Below, piece after piece: positions 1-9,178 of a stretch of DNA of 64,000 bases. Under the pieces are notes generated by a model. The model ran no database searches. It had not been told where the DNA came from and saw nothing but the letters and a program-made list of their open reading frames with translations. Each line of letters starts with the position of its first letter. The first letter of the stretch is position 1. The DNA comes from Pedobacter alluvionis (GTDB taxonomy: Bacteria; Bacteroidota; Bacteroidia; Sphingobacteriales; Sphingobacteriaceae), in contig NZ_RCCK01000013.1 of the NCBI RefSeq assembly GCF_003664035.1, forward strand, positions 248,001 through 312,000, in the 5' to 3' direction. Position numbers and translations under genes: made by a program.

Positions 1-336
1 GGTATCAACACCATGTTCATAGCAGTAAAGTTTCATTACTGTTAATTCGTCGTGTGCATCACTCCCATTATCTCCTGACAACAGAATTTTATCGATTTTA
101 TTGTTTTTATAAAGTTTTATGCCAGCATCAAGTCTGTCTTTTAAATATTTACTGGGTTTATTGCCATTTATCCCAGCACCGAAAATAATGGCCACTTTAG
201 TTTTTGGTATATCTTGTTCATTCGAATAAATCGCCGGATTAGTCTGGTGTTTTATGAGCAAGTTTACACTTAATACTACCATAACACCCAAAATAAAGGC
301 ATAGAAGAGCAGCTTAATAATTTTTTTGATGTTCAT
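1..336 (-). CDS. SanA/YdcF-like DUF218 protein, N-terminal part
   Basis: Partial gene that begins at an ATG at 336 and runs off the left edge; 112 codons are visible. A hydrophobic segment at about residues 5-27 looks like an N-terminal membrane anchor. It is followed by a DUF218 core: VAIIFGAG, then a basic K(Y)LKDRLDAG helix and KILLSGDNG followed by DE and a VMKLYCYEHGV stretch, as in SanA/YdcF proteins. SanA-type proteins are inner-membrane proteins linked to envelope barrier function in enterobacteria; the biochemical role is unknown. The gene is followed on the same strand by nothing visible because of the window edge. The family call is by recognised motifs; the C-terminal half is not available. 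Confidence 0.75.
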   Translation of the reverse strand, partial: MNIKKIIKLLFYAFILGVMVVLSVNLLIKHQTNPAIYSNEQDIPKTKVAIIFGAGINGNKPSKYLKDRLDAGIKLYKNNKIDKILLSGDNGSDAHDELTVMKLYCYEHGVDT

Positions 337-365
337 TGTTTATCTCTTTGATCTGTGGTTTTGAA

Positions 366-968
366 TTATTGTTTTTTTAAGATCATGGAAATTTTTTTAT
401 CCAGATCTAAATCGTCGGTATCATCGAAAGGTTTGCCAATTTTATATGGTATGTGCTTTTTATTAAGTTTATACAACTGATAATAATTAGTACCTGTTAA
501 ACCATAACTCACAATCACTTTGTATTTTTTGTTGTAGCTGGGGTTAACAACATTGTCGAAATCTTTGACCTTGGTTAAGGTATGGTTTTTGGGATTAACA
601 AGGTAAAGATTGTAAAAAGAATTTCCTCCCCTTCCACCTGTATCTTCGAAAATTAACAGATCTTTTATCCCGTCGTTGTTATAGTCTTCGTAAGTGATAT
701 TATCAGTAATGTGGCGCATTTCTATGTTTTCTTTCCAAAAGATTTTATCGGTTTTTATGCCTCTTTTACCAAAATAGATATTGGCATGGGATAATTCTCC
801 AGAAAGTTCTTTTTCAGTAGTTAAATGCTGTATAGCGAGTACATAGTCTTTATTTTTAAAAGGATAAATGTATTGCCAAATTCCTGTTGCGGTTGGCTGA
901 TTGAATACTTTTTGGGCAAACGAATGACTGGAAATAAATATAAAGCATAGAAAAAATATCCTGTTCAT
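366..968 (-). CDS. Secreted hypothetical protein with a DxNxDG loop
   Basis: A 200-residue protein with a clear signal peptide ending in SFAQ (residues 1-19). The centre carries DYNNDGIKDLLIFED, a DxNxDG calcium-loop type motif seen in FG-GAP/VCBS repeats and in XAC2610-type secreted proteins. No catalytic motif is visible. It lies 29 bp beyond the start of the SanA-like gene on the same strand and 26 bp from the end of the next gene, which also encodes an exported protein with a similar loop, so the two may be co-expressed and distantly related. I cannot assign a function. The start follows directly from the signal peptide. Confidence 0.7.
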   Translation of the reverse strand: MNRIFFLCFIFISSHSFAQKVFNQPTATGIWQYIYPFKNKDYVLAIQHLTTEKELSGELSHANIYFGKRGIKTDKIFWKENIEMRHITDNITYEDYNNDGIKDLLIFEDTGGRGGNSFYNLYLVNPKNHTLTKVKDFDNVVNPSYNKKYKVIVSYGLTGTNYYQLYKLNKKHIPYKIGKPFDDTDDLDLDKKISMILKKQ

Positions 969-994
969 GTTTGGTATCTTGCAATAGATTTATG

Positions 995-1714
995 TTAAAT
1001 TTCTGAAAGTTTTTCGGCAAGTTCTTCCGTCATTTCATCAAGTGTAAACAATCTGCCCCAATTAAACTTTTTCCATACCGTTTTTGGTTTGTTGGTTTTG
1101 TCGCTAAACATATTGCCGCCAGAGGTCTCACTTTTTCTTCGTGTAGAGAAATTAAGGCTGGTAGTGCTTTCTTCTCCTGAAGATCGGCTATAGCCCCCCG
1201 TTTTAAAGCCGATTAGTTCCATTTTTTGATTTTGGAACCTGAATGTATAACCGACATTACTCACCCCGTAAGAACCACAGCTTGACCAGTATTGATAACT
1301 TAAAATCAGTACTCCGTTTTTTATGCTGATGGCACCAGTTTCCTGTAAAGGATCGGCGAGACAAGTGCTCTCTATGTCATTTTCAGTTGGGATAAAATTG
1401 GTGTTTTGAGCCAGTAAGCTGTAATTCCCGGATGTTTTTATAAATACCAAAAGCATACGGGGATTCACATTCAGTGTGTCACGGCCCGTACCGTCATTTT
1501 TGATGATATTTTTTGGATTGGTATTCTGAATAATAATCGCTTCATCAGGTAAATGATCTTTATTTAAATCGCCTTTGGCCTGATAAATTACTTTCCATCC
1601 TTTTGGAACAAAGGCATTTGCATCAGTGCCTGTTTTTGGGATTTGAGGATGATCTGCCTGTGCATATAGCTGAATAGAAATCAGCGAAAACAGGATGAAT
1701 AAACTATTTTTCAT
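995..1714 (-). CDS. Secreted hypothetical protein
   Basis: I chose the ATG at 1714 (239 residues) over an upstream ATG at 1735 because the chain from 1714 opens directly with a signal peptide (MKNSLFILFSLISIQLYAQ). The mature part has GDLNKDHLPDEAIII, a DxNxD loop comparable to the neighbour's, and a central YWSSCGSYG stretch with a second cysteine in ESTCLADP, so a disulfide is possible in the periplasm. Proteins of this form are found in Bacteroidota next to other exported hypothetical proteins. The C-terminus is charged and helical. No enzymatic motif was recognised. The transcript probably continues into the gene that ends at 366. Confidence 0.68.
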   Translation of the reverse strand: MKNSLFILFSLISIQLYAQADHPQIPKTGTDANAFVPKGWKVIYQAKGDLNKDHLPDEAIIIQNTNPKNIIKNDGTGRDTLNVNPRMLLVFIKTSGNYSLLAQNTNFIPTENDIESTCLADPLQETGAISIKNGVLILSYQYWSSCGSYGVSNVGYTFRFQNQKMELIGFKTGGYSRSSGEESTTSLNFSTRRKSETSGGNMFSDKTNKPKTVWKKFNWGRLFTLDEMTEELAEKLSEI

Positions 1715-1799
1715 GGTCGATTTATTTATAATCAATAATAGAAATATTTGTTGTTGGCCGGAAATTTTATTTTAACATCATTTTTGAAGAACCGGCACT

Positions 1800-3338
1800 T
1801 TAGCCTGCCCAGCCATCCCTGTCCAAACTTCTGTAATTAATCGATTCTGCTAAGTGTTCCATTTCTACGTTTTCACTTCCATCTAAATCGGCAATGGTCC
1901 GGGCAACTTTCAAAATCCGGTCGTAGGCACGGGCAGAAAGACCTAATTTTTCCATGGCTGATTTCAGGAGAATGTTTCCTTCGTCACTAATCTGACACAC
2001 TTTGCGAACCATTTTCGGACTCATTTGGGCGTTGCAATGCAGATCTTCTCTATCTGCAAAACGTAGGTCCTGAATTTCCCGCGCTTTAATTACGCGTTCC
2101 CTGATAAAGTTGCTTCTTTCTGTTTCTGCAGTAGAGGCTAATTCTGTAAAGTTAACGGGTGTTACTTCTACATGAAGATCTATCCTGTCTAAAAGCGGTC
2201 CAGATATTTTACTCAGGTATTTTTGCACCACACCAGGTGCGCAAACACAATCTTTCTCCGGGTGATTGTAAAAACCACAGGGGCAGGGGTTCATTGAGGC
2301 CACCAACATAAAGCTGGCTGGATATTCTACCGAAAACCTTGCCCTTGCAATCGCTACTTTTCGGTCCTCTAAAGGTTGACGCATTACCTCTAAAACGGTT
2401 CGTTTAAATTCAGGTAGTTCATCTAAAAATAAAACACCATTGTGTGCTAGTGATATTTCTCCGGGTTGTGGATTGATTCCGCCGCCTACCAGGGCGACAT
2501 CGCTAATCGTATGGTGTGGTGAGCGGTACGGACGGCTTGTCATTAATGCATCGCTTGCAGAGAGTTTTCCGGCAACAGAATGGATTTTCGTGGTTTCTAA
2601 AGCTTCGTTTAAATTTAATGGGGGTAATATAGTGGGCAGGCGCTTGGCCAACATCGTTTTGCCTGCACCTGGCGGCCCTATTAAAATAACATTGTGACCG
2701 CCTGCAGCCGCAATTTCCAATGCTCTTTTAATATTTTCCTGGCCTTTAACGTCGGCAAAATCGTGTTCATAATTATTGATGTTTTTTAAGAATTCTTCTT
2801 TAGTATTCACTTTAACCTGTTCCAGGGCTTCGCTTTTATTAAAGAAAGCAATTACCTGAGCCAGGTTTTCTACGCCATAGGCCACTAGATCGTTTACAAT
2901 GGCTGCTTCACGAACGTTTTGCTTCGGTAAGATGAATCCTTTAAAACCTTCCTGTTGTGCTTGTATAGCAATTGGTAAAGCTCCTTTTATGGGCTGTATG
3001 CTTCCGTCTAAAGAAAGTTCGCCCATAATAAAATAATCTTCTAATTCGTCGGCTGGGATTTGGCCTGAAGCCGCTAAAATGCCGATGGCAATTGGCAGAT
3101 CGTATGAGGAGCCTTCTTTTTTCATGTCGGCAGGTGCCAGGTTTACCACTATTTTCTGTTTAGGCATGCGAAAACCTGAAACATTAATGGCGCTGGCCAC
3201 CCTTTGCAAACTTTCTTTTACCGCATTATCGGGCAGGCCTACCATATAGTATTTGGTACCCGCGCTAATATTCACTTCTATTGTTATGGTTAGTGCATTT
3301 ACGCCATAAACAGCACTCCCGTATGTTTTTACAAGCAT
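1800..3338 (-). CDS. yifB: YifB/ComM family Mg-chelatase-like AAA+ ATPase
   Basis: A 512-residue protein, normal length for YifB/ComM. Residues 1-170 form the N-terminal ChlI-type domain (VKTYGSAVYGVNALTITIEV, then VNLAPADMKKEGSSYDLPIA). The AAA+ domain follows with Walker A GPPGAGKTMLAKRLP at about 217-231, Walker B VLFLDELPEF, and the cysteine cluster NPCPCGFY...DCVC typical of the family. The C-terminal lid contains SARAYDRILKVARTIADL. In naturally competent bacteria ComM is a hexameric helicase that extends branch migration during integration of donor DNA; in other organisms the role is less clear. It is a single gene, transcribed away from the ffh region, with a 530-bp spacer upstream. 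Confidence 0.93.
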   Translation of the reverse strand: MLVKTYGSAVYGVNALTITIEVNISAGTKYYMVGLPDNAVKESLQRVASAINVSGFRMPKQKIVVNLAPADMKKEGSSYDLPIAIGILAASGQIPADELEDYFIMGELSLDGSIQPIKGALPIAIQAQQEGFKGFILPKQNVREAAIVNDLVAYGVENLAQVIAFFNKSEALEQVKVNTKEEFLKNINNYEHDFADVKGQENIKRALEIAAAGGHNVILIGPPGAGKTMLAKRLPTILPPLNLNEALETTKIHSVAGKLSASDALMTSRPYRSPHHTISDVALVGGGINPQPGEISLAHNGVLFLDELPEFKRTVLEVMRQPLEDRKVAIARARFSVEYPASFMLVASMNPCPCGFYNHPEKDCVCAPGVVQKYLSKISGPLLDRIDLHVEVTPVNFTELASTAETERSNFIRERVIKAREIQDLRFADREDLHCNAQMSPKMVRKVCQISDEGNILLKSAMEKLGLSARAYDRILKVARTIADLDGSENVEMEHLAESINYRSLDRDGWAG

Positions 3339-3576
3339 TAAATTTTAATTAAAATAAACTCGGATGTAAATTATTCGGGATGAATATTAATTCTAATATA
3401 CAGATTGTTTGGATAAACATCAAGTTTTAGTGTCTATTAGTTATAAGCGAATTGTTTTCACCAACCGCTGTTAAATAAACCTGATTGGACGAATGCCGAT
3501 TCCTTCTATCGGCAGCAGGGAAAGCAGGGCTGAAACCCCCTATGGAAAGCTGAACATTCATTTCCAAAACCTATAA

Positions 3577-3779
3577 AACCTGAGTTCGATTAATAATGTG
3601 CTTTAATTTGGGTTATTTGGCGCCTTGCATGAACGGTCGTCACCCTGAACTTGTTTCAGGGTCTTTATAACAAGGCGGTTTAACAGAAAAGATGCTGAAT
3701 AAATTCAGCATGACGAAACGGCTAGCCAATTCGTCCTAATAAAGTACATTAATTTTTAAACATTAATCGAACTCAGGTT
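3577..3779. repeat. Composite inverted repeat enclosing a REP-like palindrome
   Basis: Perfect 18-bp inverted arms AACCTGAGTTCGATTAAT (3577-3594) and its reverse complement (3762-3779) enclose about 167 bp. Inside the arms weaker complementarity continues for some 20 bp. The centre (3638-3715) is a CGTCA...TGACG element with two small hairpins: CCCTGAA/TTCAGGG and ATGCTGAA/TTCAGCAT. The spacer upstream of yifB has no coding potential that I can see. The layout resembles a small non-autonomous mobile element or a stem into which a REP was inserted. Confidence 0.75.
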
Positions 3780-3784
3780 ATAAA

Positions 3785-3818
3785 ACAAAAAATCCCGACC
3801 ATTAATGATCGGGATTTA
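3785..3818 (-). terminator. Intrinsic terminator of ffh
   Basis: On the minus strand, about 50 bp beyond the ffh stop codon, AAATCCCGA pairs with TCGGGATTT around a short loop (with further pairing through CATTAATG) and is followed by TTTTTTGTTTTA. This is a standard rho-independent signal. Confidence 0.8.
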
Positions 3819-3868
3819 TATTTTCACGAAGAATAAGACCTTACGCCCTCTACCCTAAACCTTTTAAA

Positions 3869-5206
3869 CTACCTGCCAAATGGCATTTTAGGCATACCTT
3901 TCATCATCGCCGCTGCGGCTGCAGGGTTAGAAAACTGCTTCATCATTTTACGCATATCTTCAAACTGTTTAATCAGCTTGGTTACTTCTTCTACCTTACT
4001 TCCCGAACCTTTTGCAATACGTAAACGGCGACTTTGCTGAATGCTATCCGGGTTTTCTTTCTCAAACGGTGTCATTGAATTGATGATGGCTTCGATTGAT
4101 TTAAAAGCATCATCCTGGATATCTACATTCTTCATCATTTTGCCCACACCGGGAATCATACCCATCAAATCTTTCATGTTACCCATTTTCTTGATCTGCT
4201 GAATCTGGTTGTAGAAATCGTTGAAATCAAATTTGTTCTTACGGATTTTCTTTTGCAATTCTGCAGCTTCTTTCTCATCGAACTGCATTTGTGCACGTTC
4301 AACAAGCGAAACCACATCACCCATACCCAAAATACGCGATGCCATACGATCTGGATAGAAAACATCCAGTGCTTCCATTTTCTCGCCGGTACCAATAAAT
4401 TTAATAGGCTTGTTTACTACCGATTTAATGGAAAGGGCCGCACCACCACGGGTATCACCATCCAGTTTGGTTAAAACAACACCTGTAAAATCTAAACGGT
4501 CGTTAAATACTTTGGCTGTATTTACCGCATCCTGACCAGTCATCGAATCCACTACGAATAAAATCTCGTGTGGTTGAGTTTTAGCCTTAACTTCAGATAT
4601 TTCGTTCATTAAAGATTCGTCGATCGCTAAACGACCTGCGGTATCGATAATGATTACGTTATTTCCATTTTGTTTACCGTGCGCAATACCTTCTAAAGCT
4701 ATGCCAACAGGGTCGTTTGATGCACGGTTTGCGTAAACTGATACACCAACAGAAGTTCCTAAAACCTCCAATTGATCTACAGCCGCCGGGCGGTACATAT
4801 CGCCTGCTACCAATAAAGGTTTTTTGCCCTTGCCTTTTAAGTGCAAGGCCAATTTACCTGCAAAAGTAGTTTTACCCGCACCGTTTAAACCTGCAATTAA
4901 GATAATGGTAGGGTTTGCTTTAGTATCTAACTCTGTAACTTCGCCACCCATTAAGGCTGCAAGTTCATCGTTCATTATTTTGGTAAGCAGTTGGCCCGGA
5001 GAAACGGCAGTAAGTACGTTTTGCCCCAAAGCTTTTTGCCTCACATCATCAGTAAATGTTTTTGCTGTTTTATAGTTAACATCGGCATCTAATAATGCTT
5101 TGCGGATTTCTTTCATGGTTTCTGCCACGTTGATTTCCGTAATACTGCCTTGTCCTTTTAATACTTTAAACGCTCTGTCTAGCTTGTCCTGTAAATTATC
5201 AAACAT
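3869..5206 (-). CDS. ffh: Signal recognition particle protein Ffh (SRP54)
   Basis: A 445-residue SRP54 GTPase. The N domain helices cover residues 1-90. The G domain has GLNGAGKTT (G1, 106-114), DMYRPAAVDQLEVL, DTAGR (G3), and TKLDGDTRGGAAL (G4/closing loop). The methionine-rich M domain runs from about 325 to the end, with GKMMKNV, SRRLRIAKGSG and a C-terminal MMKQF...MMKGMPKMP tail that binds SRP RNA and signal sequences. Ffh with SRP RNA targets nascent membrane proteins to FtsY. It is monocistronic, with its own terminator just downstream. The start is unambiguous; no upstream in-frame ATG is better. I did not find the SRP RNA gene in this window. Confidence 0.97.
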   Translation of the reverse strand: MFDNLQDKLDRAFKVLKGQGSITEINVAETMKEIRKALLDADVNYKTAKTFTDDVRQKALGQNVLTAVSPGQLLTKIMNDELAALMGGEVTELDTKANPTIILIAGLNGAGKTTFAGKLALHLKGKGKKPLLVAGDMYRPAAVDQLEVLGTSVGVSVYANRASNDPVGIALEGIAHGKQNGNNVIIIDTAGRLAIDESLMNEISEVKAKTQPHEILFVVDSMTGQDAVNTAKVFNDRLDFTGVVLTKLDGDTRGGAALSIKSVVNKPIKFIGTGEKMEALDVFYPDRMASRILGMGDVVSLVERAQMQFDEKEAAELQKKIRKNKFDFNDFYNQIQQIKKMGNMKDLMGMIPGVGKMMKNVDIQDDAFKSIEAIINSMTPFEKENPDSIQQSRRLRIAKGSGSKVEEVTKLIKQFEDMRKMMKQFSNPAAAAAMMKGMPKMPFGR

Positions 5207-5616
5207 CTTTTTTTAAGCTAAAAGCTTTGTGCCAAAGGGCAAAAAGCTACTTGTTTTTAATAAAAGGCAAATGTATCAAATTTTGCTTGTAAATCGCTGC
5301 ACCTCAAAGTCAAAAATCTTTTTTTGAAAATGAGCAGTTTGGTTTTCATGGGTACTGTACTCCCGCCATTTGCTTCAATCTTTTTGTGCCTCAGCATTAC
5401 AGCTAAGGTTTGTGAGCGGTGCAACAAAAAGTATTTCCGTTTCTGTCGGGTTTAAGCACAATGGTTTCCTGCCAGGAGGAAAGGAAATAACGGACAAAAA
5501 TATTGTATTGAATAACAATGAAGTTTAAATCGTTGAGTGACTTAAATTTTATGTTTTTTTCATTTGGTGCAACATTCTGGTTAAGGCATGGTCTTATATC
5601 TAACTAACCTAAACGA
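5207..5616. other. Divergent intergenic region, no gene seen
   Basis: This 410-bp spacer lies between the divergent ffh and DUF5916 genes. It contains small imperfect hairpins around 5440-5500 but no ORF or recognisable RNA. A TAACTAACCTA leader element lies at 5601-5611, 16 nt upstream of the DUF5916 start codon. Confidence 0.6.
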
Positions 5617-8037
5617 ATGAAACGCTGTATCATCCTTCTTTTTATATTTTCTTTTGCTTTTTCTCAGGCTCAGGATATTTCGAAACAGCGCCAACTGGAA
5701 GCGAAAAGAACGCTGCAAAGCCCCAAAATAGATGGTGTTTTAGATGATGAATGTTGGAATAGTGTTCCCATTGCTACTGATTTTATTCAGATCAGGCCAA
5801 ATCCGGGAAAGATAGAAACCCATGACCGGCGTACCGAAATGAAAGTGCTTTACGACGATGTGGCTGTTTACGTCTATGCGCGGATGTACGATCATCCTGA
5901 TAGTGTCTCGCACGAATTGGTTTCGAGGGATAATATTGGTAACGCCGATTTTATTTCGATTATTGTTGATCCTTTTTATGATAAAATGAACGGAAACGGG
6001 TTTTTCGTTACCGCTGCCGGTGTGCAGTTTGACGCTAAATACTCGCAGGTTGGTGATGAAGATGCAAACTGGAACGCGGTGTGGGAAAGTGCCGTTAAAT
6101 TGGATGATAAAGGCTGGACCTGTGAAATGAAAATTCCCTATTCGGCCCTTCGTTTTTCCAGTAAAGATATTCAGCGCTGGGGGTTGAACTTTAGCCGCAG
6201 GATCCAGCGGAGCAATACGCAAACCTTTTGGAATTTCGTCGACCCGAAAGTAAATGGCTTTATTAACCAGGAAGGTCTTTGGACAGGGATAAAAGATATT
6301 AAGCCGCCATTAAGATTATCTTTTTCGCCTTATATTTCGGCTTATGTAAACCATTATCCGGTTAATTTGCCAGGGGTAAAAAACACCACTTCGCGGTTTA
6401 ATGGCGGGATGGATGTAAAATACGGGATCAACAACAGTTTTACCCTCGATATGACGCTGGTACCCGATTTCGGTCAGGTGCAATCTGATAACCGGATCCT
6501 GAACCTTACCCCTTTTGAAGTAAAATTTAACGAAAACCGCCAGTTTTTTACCGAAGGAACAGAGCTTTTTAATAAGGGGGATCTTTTTTATTCGAAACGG
6601 ATTGGGTCTATTCCGTCCTATTCCGATTATAGTGGCGTGGGCAGCGATAAAATTGTGAAGGATCAGAAGGAAGCTAAGGTGCTGAACGCTACAAAAATAT
6701 CTGGACGGACGGCGAAAGGCCTGGGTATCGGGATTTTTAATGCGGTTACCAATGGCATGGAAACCGAAGTGGAAGATGCTCAGAGGAACGTGCGTATGGT
6801 AGAAACCCAACCGCTTACCAATTACAACATTCTGGTTTTCGATCAGTCGTTAAAAAACAACAGCTCGGCAACATTTATTAATACGAACGTTTTAAGGCAG
6901 GGTTCGGCTTATGATGCCAATGTAACTGCTTTACTGTTTAACCTGAACAATAAGGGCAATAAATACTTTGTTAATGGCGCAGGTAAAATGAGCTCTTTAC
7001 GGGGTAAAGAAACCAATACCGGGTATAGTTATGGGCTTAAGTTTGGTAAACAGAGCGGTAATTTCCTCTGGAGCTATTCTCAGCAATACGCCGATGATAA
7101 ATTCGATCCGTCTGATTTAGGCTTTTTTACCAATAACAATTTTTTAGATCAGGTGGCGGAATTCCATTATAATGTTTATAAACCCAGCAGTTGGTACAAT
7201 CAGTTATTAAGTTACTTTAATGTTTTATACTCGCGTAGAGCTACACCAGGCAGCTTCCAAACTTTTTCAGTAGAAGGCGGACCTTATGTTCAATTTAAAA
7301 ATCTTTGGTCGGCAGAAGTAAACGGGATCTATACCGCTGCAAAAAACGATTTCTACGAATCGAGAAACGGACAGGTATATAAAGCCCCCGAAAGCTATAG
7401 TTTCGTGTTGTATGTTAATCCCAATCGTGCAAAAGCTTATAACTTTGGTGGAAATTTCCGTTACAGAGAACAGGAACTTTTTAAGGGCAAAGAATATAAT
7501 TTTTACTTTTTCCAAAACCTGCGGATAAATGATAAAATTGCTTTTGGTTTAGATCTTAATTTTAACCCGAATTATAATTATGTAAATTGGGTAACGGCAC
7601 AGGGTGATAAAGCTATTTTCTCTAAATACGACCGCAGAACGGTAGAAAACTCTTTCGATGCCAAATATACTTTTACCAATTTAATGGGATTTACGGTGGT
7701 GTTGAGGCACTATTGGAGCGACAGAAGAAATAAAGAATTTTACCTGCTTAAACCCGATGGCAATTTAAGTGACTACACCGGAGCGCCGCTAAATGGATTG
7801 GACAGAAATTACAATGTATTTAACATTGACTTAATTTACACCTGGCAGTTCTCGCCCGGCAGCACTTTATCTGTTTCCTATAAAGATGCGGCAGAAACTT
7901 ACGACACTTATTACACACAGCGTTACAATAAAAACCTGAGCGGAATTTTAAACGCCCCTCAAAATAACAGCCTTTCTGTTAAGGTTTTGTATTATGTAGA
8001 TTATCTGGACTTTAAGAAAAAAAGGAAAAAGGTTTAA
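5617..8037 (+). CDS. DUF5916 outer-membrane protein with CBM9-like N-domain
   Basis: An 806-residue exported protein; the signal peptide ends near residue 18 (FSQAQ). Residues 30-215 match the carbohydrate-binding family 9-like beta-sandwich (PKIDGVLDDECWNSVP, ...EMKVLYDDVAVYVYARMYD, WTCEMKIPYSALRF). The rest (DUF5916) begins with the FNENRQFFTEGTELFN signature and continues as alternating aromatic strands to a KVLYYVDYLDFKK terminus, consistent with a large outer-membrane beta-barrel. Such proteins are widespread in Bacteroidota; the ligand and role are unknown. It is a single gene between ffh and a REP-like palindrome, with the same TAACTAACCTA leader found before the susC genes. Confidence 0.82.
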   Translation: MKRCIILLFIFSFAFSQAQDISKQRQLEAKRTLQSPKIDGVLDDECWNSVPIATDFIQIRPNPGKIETHDRRTEMKVLYDDVAVYVYARMYDHPDSVSHELVSRDNIGNADFISIIVDPFYDKMNGNGFFVTAAGVQFDAKYSQVGDEDANWNAVWESAVKLDDKGWTCEMKIPYSALRFSSKDIQRWGLNFSRRIQRSNTQTFWNFVDPKVNGFINQEGLWTGIKDIKPPLRLSFSPYISAYVNHYPVNLPGVKNTTSRFNGGMDVKYGINNSFTLDMTLVPDFGQVQSDNRILNLTPFEVKFNENRQFFTEGTELFNKGDLFYSKRIGSIPSYSDYSGVGSDKIVKDQKEAKVLNATKISGRTAKGLGIGIFNAVTNGMETEVEDAQRNVRMVETQPLTNYNILVFDQSLKNNSSATFINTNVLRQGSAYDANVTALLFNLNNKGNKYFVNGAGKMSSLRGKETNTGYSYGLKFGKQSGNFLWSYSQQYADDKFDPSDLGFFTNNNFLDQVAEFHYNVYKPSSWYNQLLSYFNVLYSRRATPGSFQTFSVEGGPYVQFKNLWSAEVNGIYTAAKNDFYESRNGQVYKAPESYSFVLYVNPNRAKAYNFGGNFRYREQELFKGKEYNFYFFQNLRINDKIAFGLDLNFNPNYNYVNWVTAQGDKAIFSKYDRRTVENSFDAKYTFTNLMGFTVVLRHYWSDRRNKEFYLLKPDGNLSDYTGAPLNGLDRNYNVFNIDLIYTWQFSPGSTLSVSYKDAAETYDTYYTQRYNKNLSGILNAPQNNSLSVKVLYYVDYLDFKKKRKKV

Positions 8038-8046
8038 ACTCCTTTT

Positions 8047-8161
8047 CGTCATGCTGAATTTATTTCAGCATCTTTCTTGCAGTTAGGACCCTGAAATAAA
8101 TTACCTTCGGTGAGCTCGGTTTACTACGTAGCTTTCCGCTGCGCTACAGGTCAGGGTGACG
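8047..8161. repeat. REP-like palindrome with a nested hairpin insertion
   Basis: The element opens with CGTCATGCTGAA and closes with TCAGGGTGACG. The first hairpin is ATGCTGAA/TTCAGCAT. The second hairpin CCCTGAA.../TCAGGG is interrupted by about 55 bp holding its own stem GTAGC/GCTAC (8119-8146 region). It follows the DUF5916 stop codon by 9 bp and could also act as a transcription end between the convergent DUF5916 and araC-type genes. Confidence 0.75.
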
Positions 8162-8185
8162 ATCACTTTTAGGCTAATAACTAAC

Positions 8186-9175
8186 CTAACGCGCTTTTCC
8201 TGGGCTTATGCCAAATTTCTTGCTAAAGGCATTACTGAAATGCTGTACTGAAGAATAACCTAGTTCATCAGAAATGCTTTTGATGTCCTTGCTGCTATCT
8301 GCCAGTAGTTCTTTGGCCTTCAGGAGTTTGTAATCACTCAAATAACCAAAAACAGTATTTTTAAAGACTTCTTTAAAGCCATGTTTTAGCTTAAATTCGT
8401 TTATGCCTGCGGTTTTGGCCAGTTCGATTAAAGATGGCGGATGATTTGCATTGGCCAGCAGGTATTCCCTGGCATAATAGATTCTTTCTTTATCATAAGC
8501 GGATTTTAGGGCCGGTCTTTCAGTCTTTTTAGCCGCTTCTTCAAAAGCCTGGGCCTGTAGTGCCAGCAGTTCCAAACATTTAGACTGAAGAAACAATAAT
8601 TTTAATCCACCTGTAAAGTTGCAGTTCATAATATCATTAATGCAGCTATGCATGGCCAGGGTAATGGGCAGGTTTTCTGATGAAATTTCTACCGAACGGC
8701 TGTTCATGATGTTTTCGGCAAAATTCTTTAACAGGTTGCTGCTTTCGCAGGTTAAATCAATAAAACGTGCTCTTTCGAAATTTACTTCAAAAAATTTATG
8801 CGGACCTCCTACATCAAACTCTGCCGTCCCGTCAAAATCAGGACTATAAATAATGTTGTGCTCGTTTGCTTTAATATCCTGGCGTTTATTGGTGAGGTAA
8901 TTTTCCATAATACCCCCGCCGGTGAGGGCAAAGTGGAGCTCTACCACATCAGGTTCATCAAAAGCTTTGATGCGCAGGCGGCTCTGTTTCACGAGCATAT
9001 CACCGTAAACAATATAAATACCCGAAAAAGCGATCTCCACAATCTCTGCATCGCCAAAGGGAAAGCTGTATTTGTCCCTTCTTTCGGTTACTAGTGCCTG
9101 ATTAAATTCGTTATTGTCGAACTTGTTGCCAACAGTATAGTATTTATCGTCACCATCGTAAATGTTTAAGGCCAT
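8186..9175 (-). CDS. AraC family transcriptional regulator
   Basis: A 329-residue regulator starting at the ATG at 9175 (MALNIYDGDDKYYTVG); an ORF extension to 9325 is rejected because it crosses the divergent promoter and the neighbouring gene. The N-terminal two thirds is an effector-binding region without a recognised metabolite motif. The C-terminal about 100 residues contain two helix-turn-helix units: PSLIELAKTAGINEFKLKHGFKEVF and KDIKSISDELGYSSVQHFSNAFSKKFGISPG. It is divergent from a siderophore-interacting flavoprotein gene, 97 bp away, and the intergenic region holds two direct repeats next to its start codon. By this arrangement I infer that it controls the flavoprotein gene and itself, probably in response to iron or a siderophore. 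Confidence 0.9.
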   Translation of the reverse strand: MALNIYDGDDKYYTVGNKFDNNEFNQALVTERRDKYSFPFGDAEIVEIAFSGIYIVYGDMLVKQSRLRIKAFDEPDVVELHFALTGGGIMENYLTNKRQDIKANEHNIIYSPDFDGTAEFDVGGPHKFFEVNFERARFIDLTCESSNLLKNFAENIMNSRSVEISSENLPITLAMHSCINDIMNCNFTGGLKLLFLQSKCLELLALQAQAFEEAAKKTERPALKSAYDKERIYYAREYLLANANHPPSLIELAKTAGINEFKLKHGFKEVFKNTVFGYLSDYKLLKAKELLADSSKDIKSISDELGYSSVQHFSNAFSKKFGISPGKAR

Positions 9176-9178
9176 AAA

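Noticed and set aside
4174..4395. Open frames overlapping ffh (for example 4174-4395, 4253-4474, 4824-5075)
   Set aside because: They are alternative frames of the conserved ffh gene without any family features.
5430..5520. Possible small SRP RNA between ffh and the DUF5916 gene
   Set aside because: There are weak hairpins and a GGAGGAAAGGAA stretch, but the conserved SRP RNA loop and internal-bulge sequences are not present.
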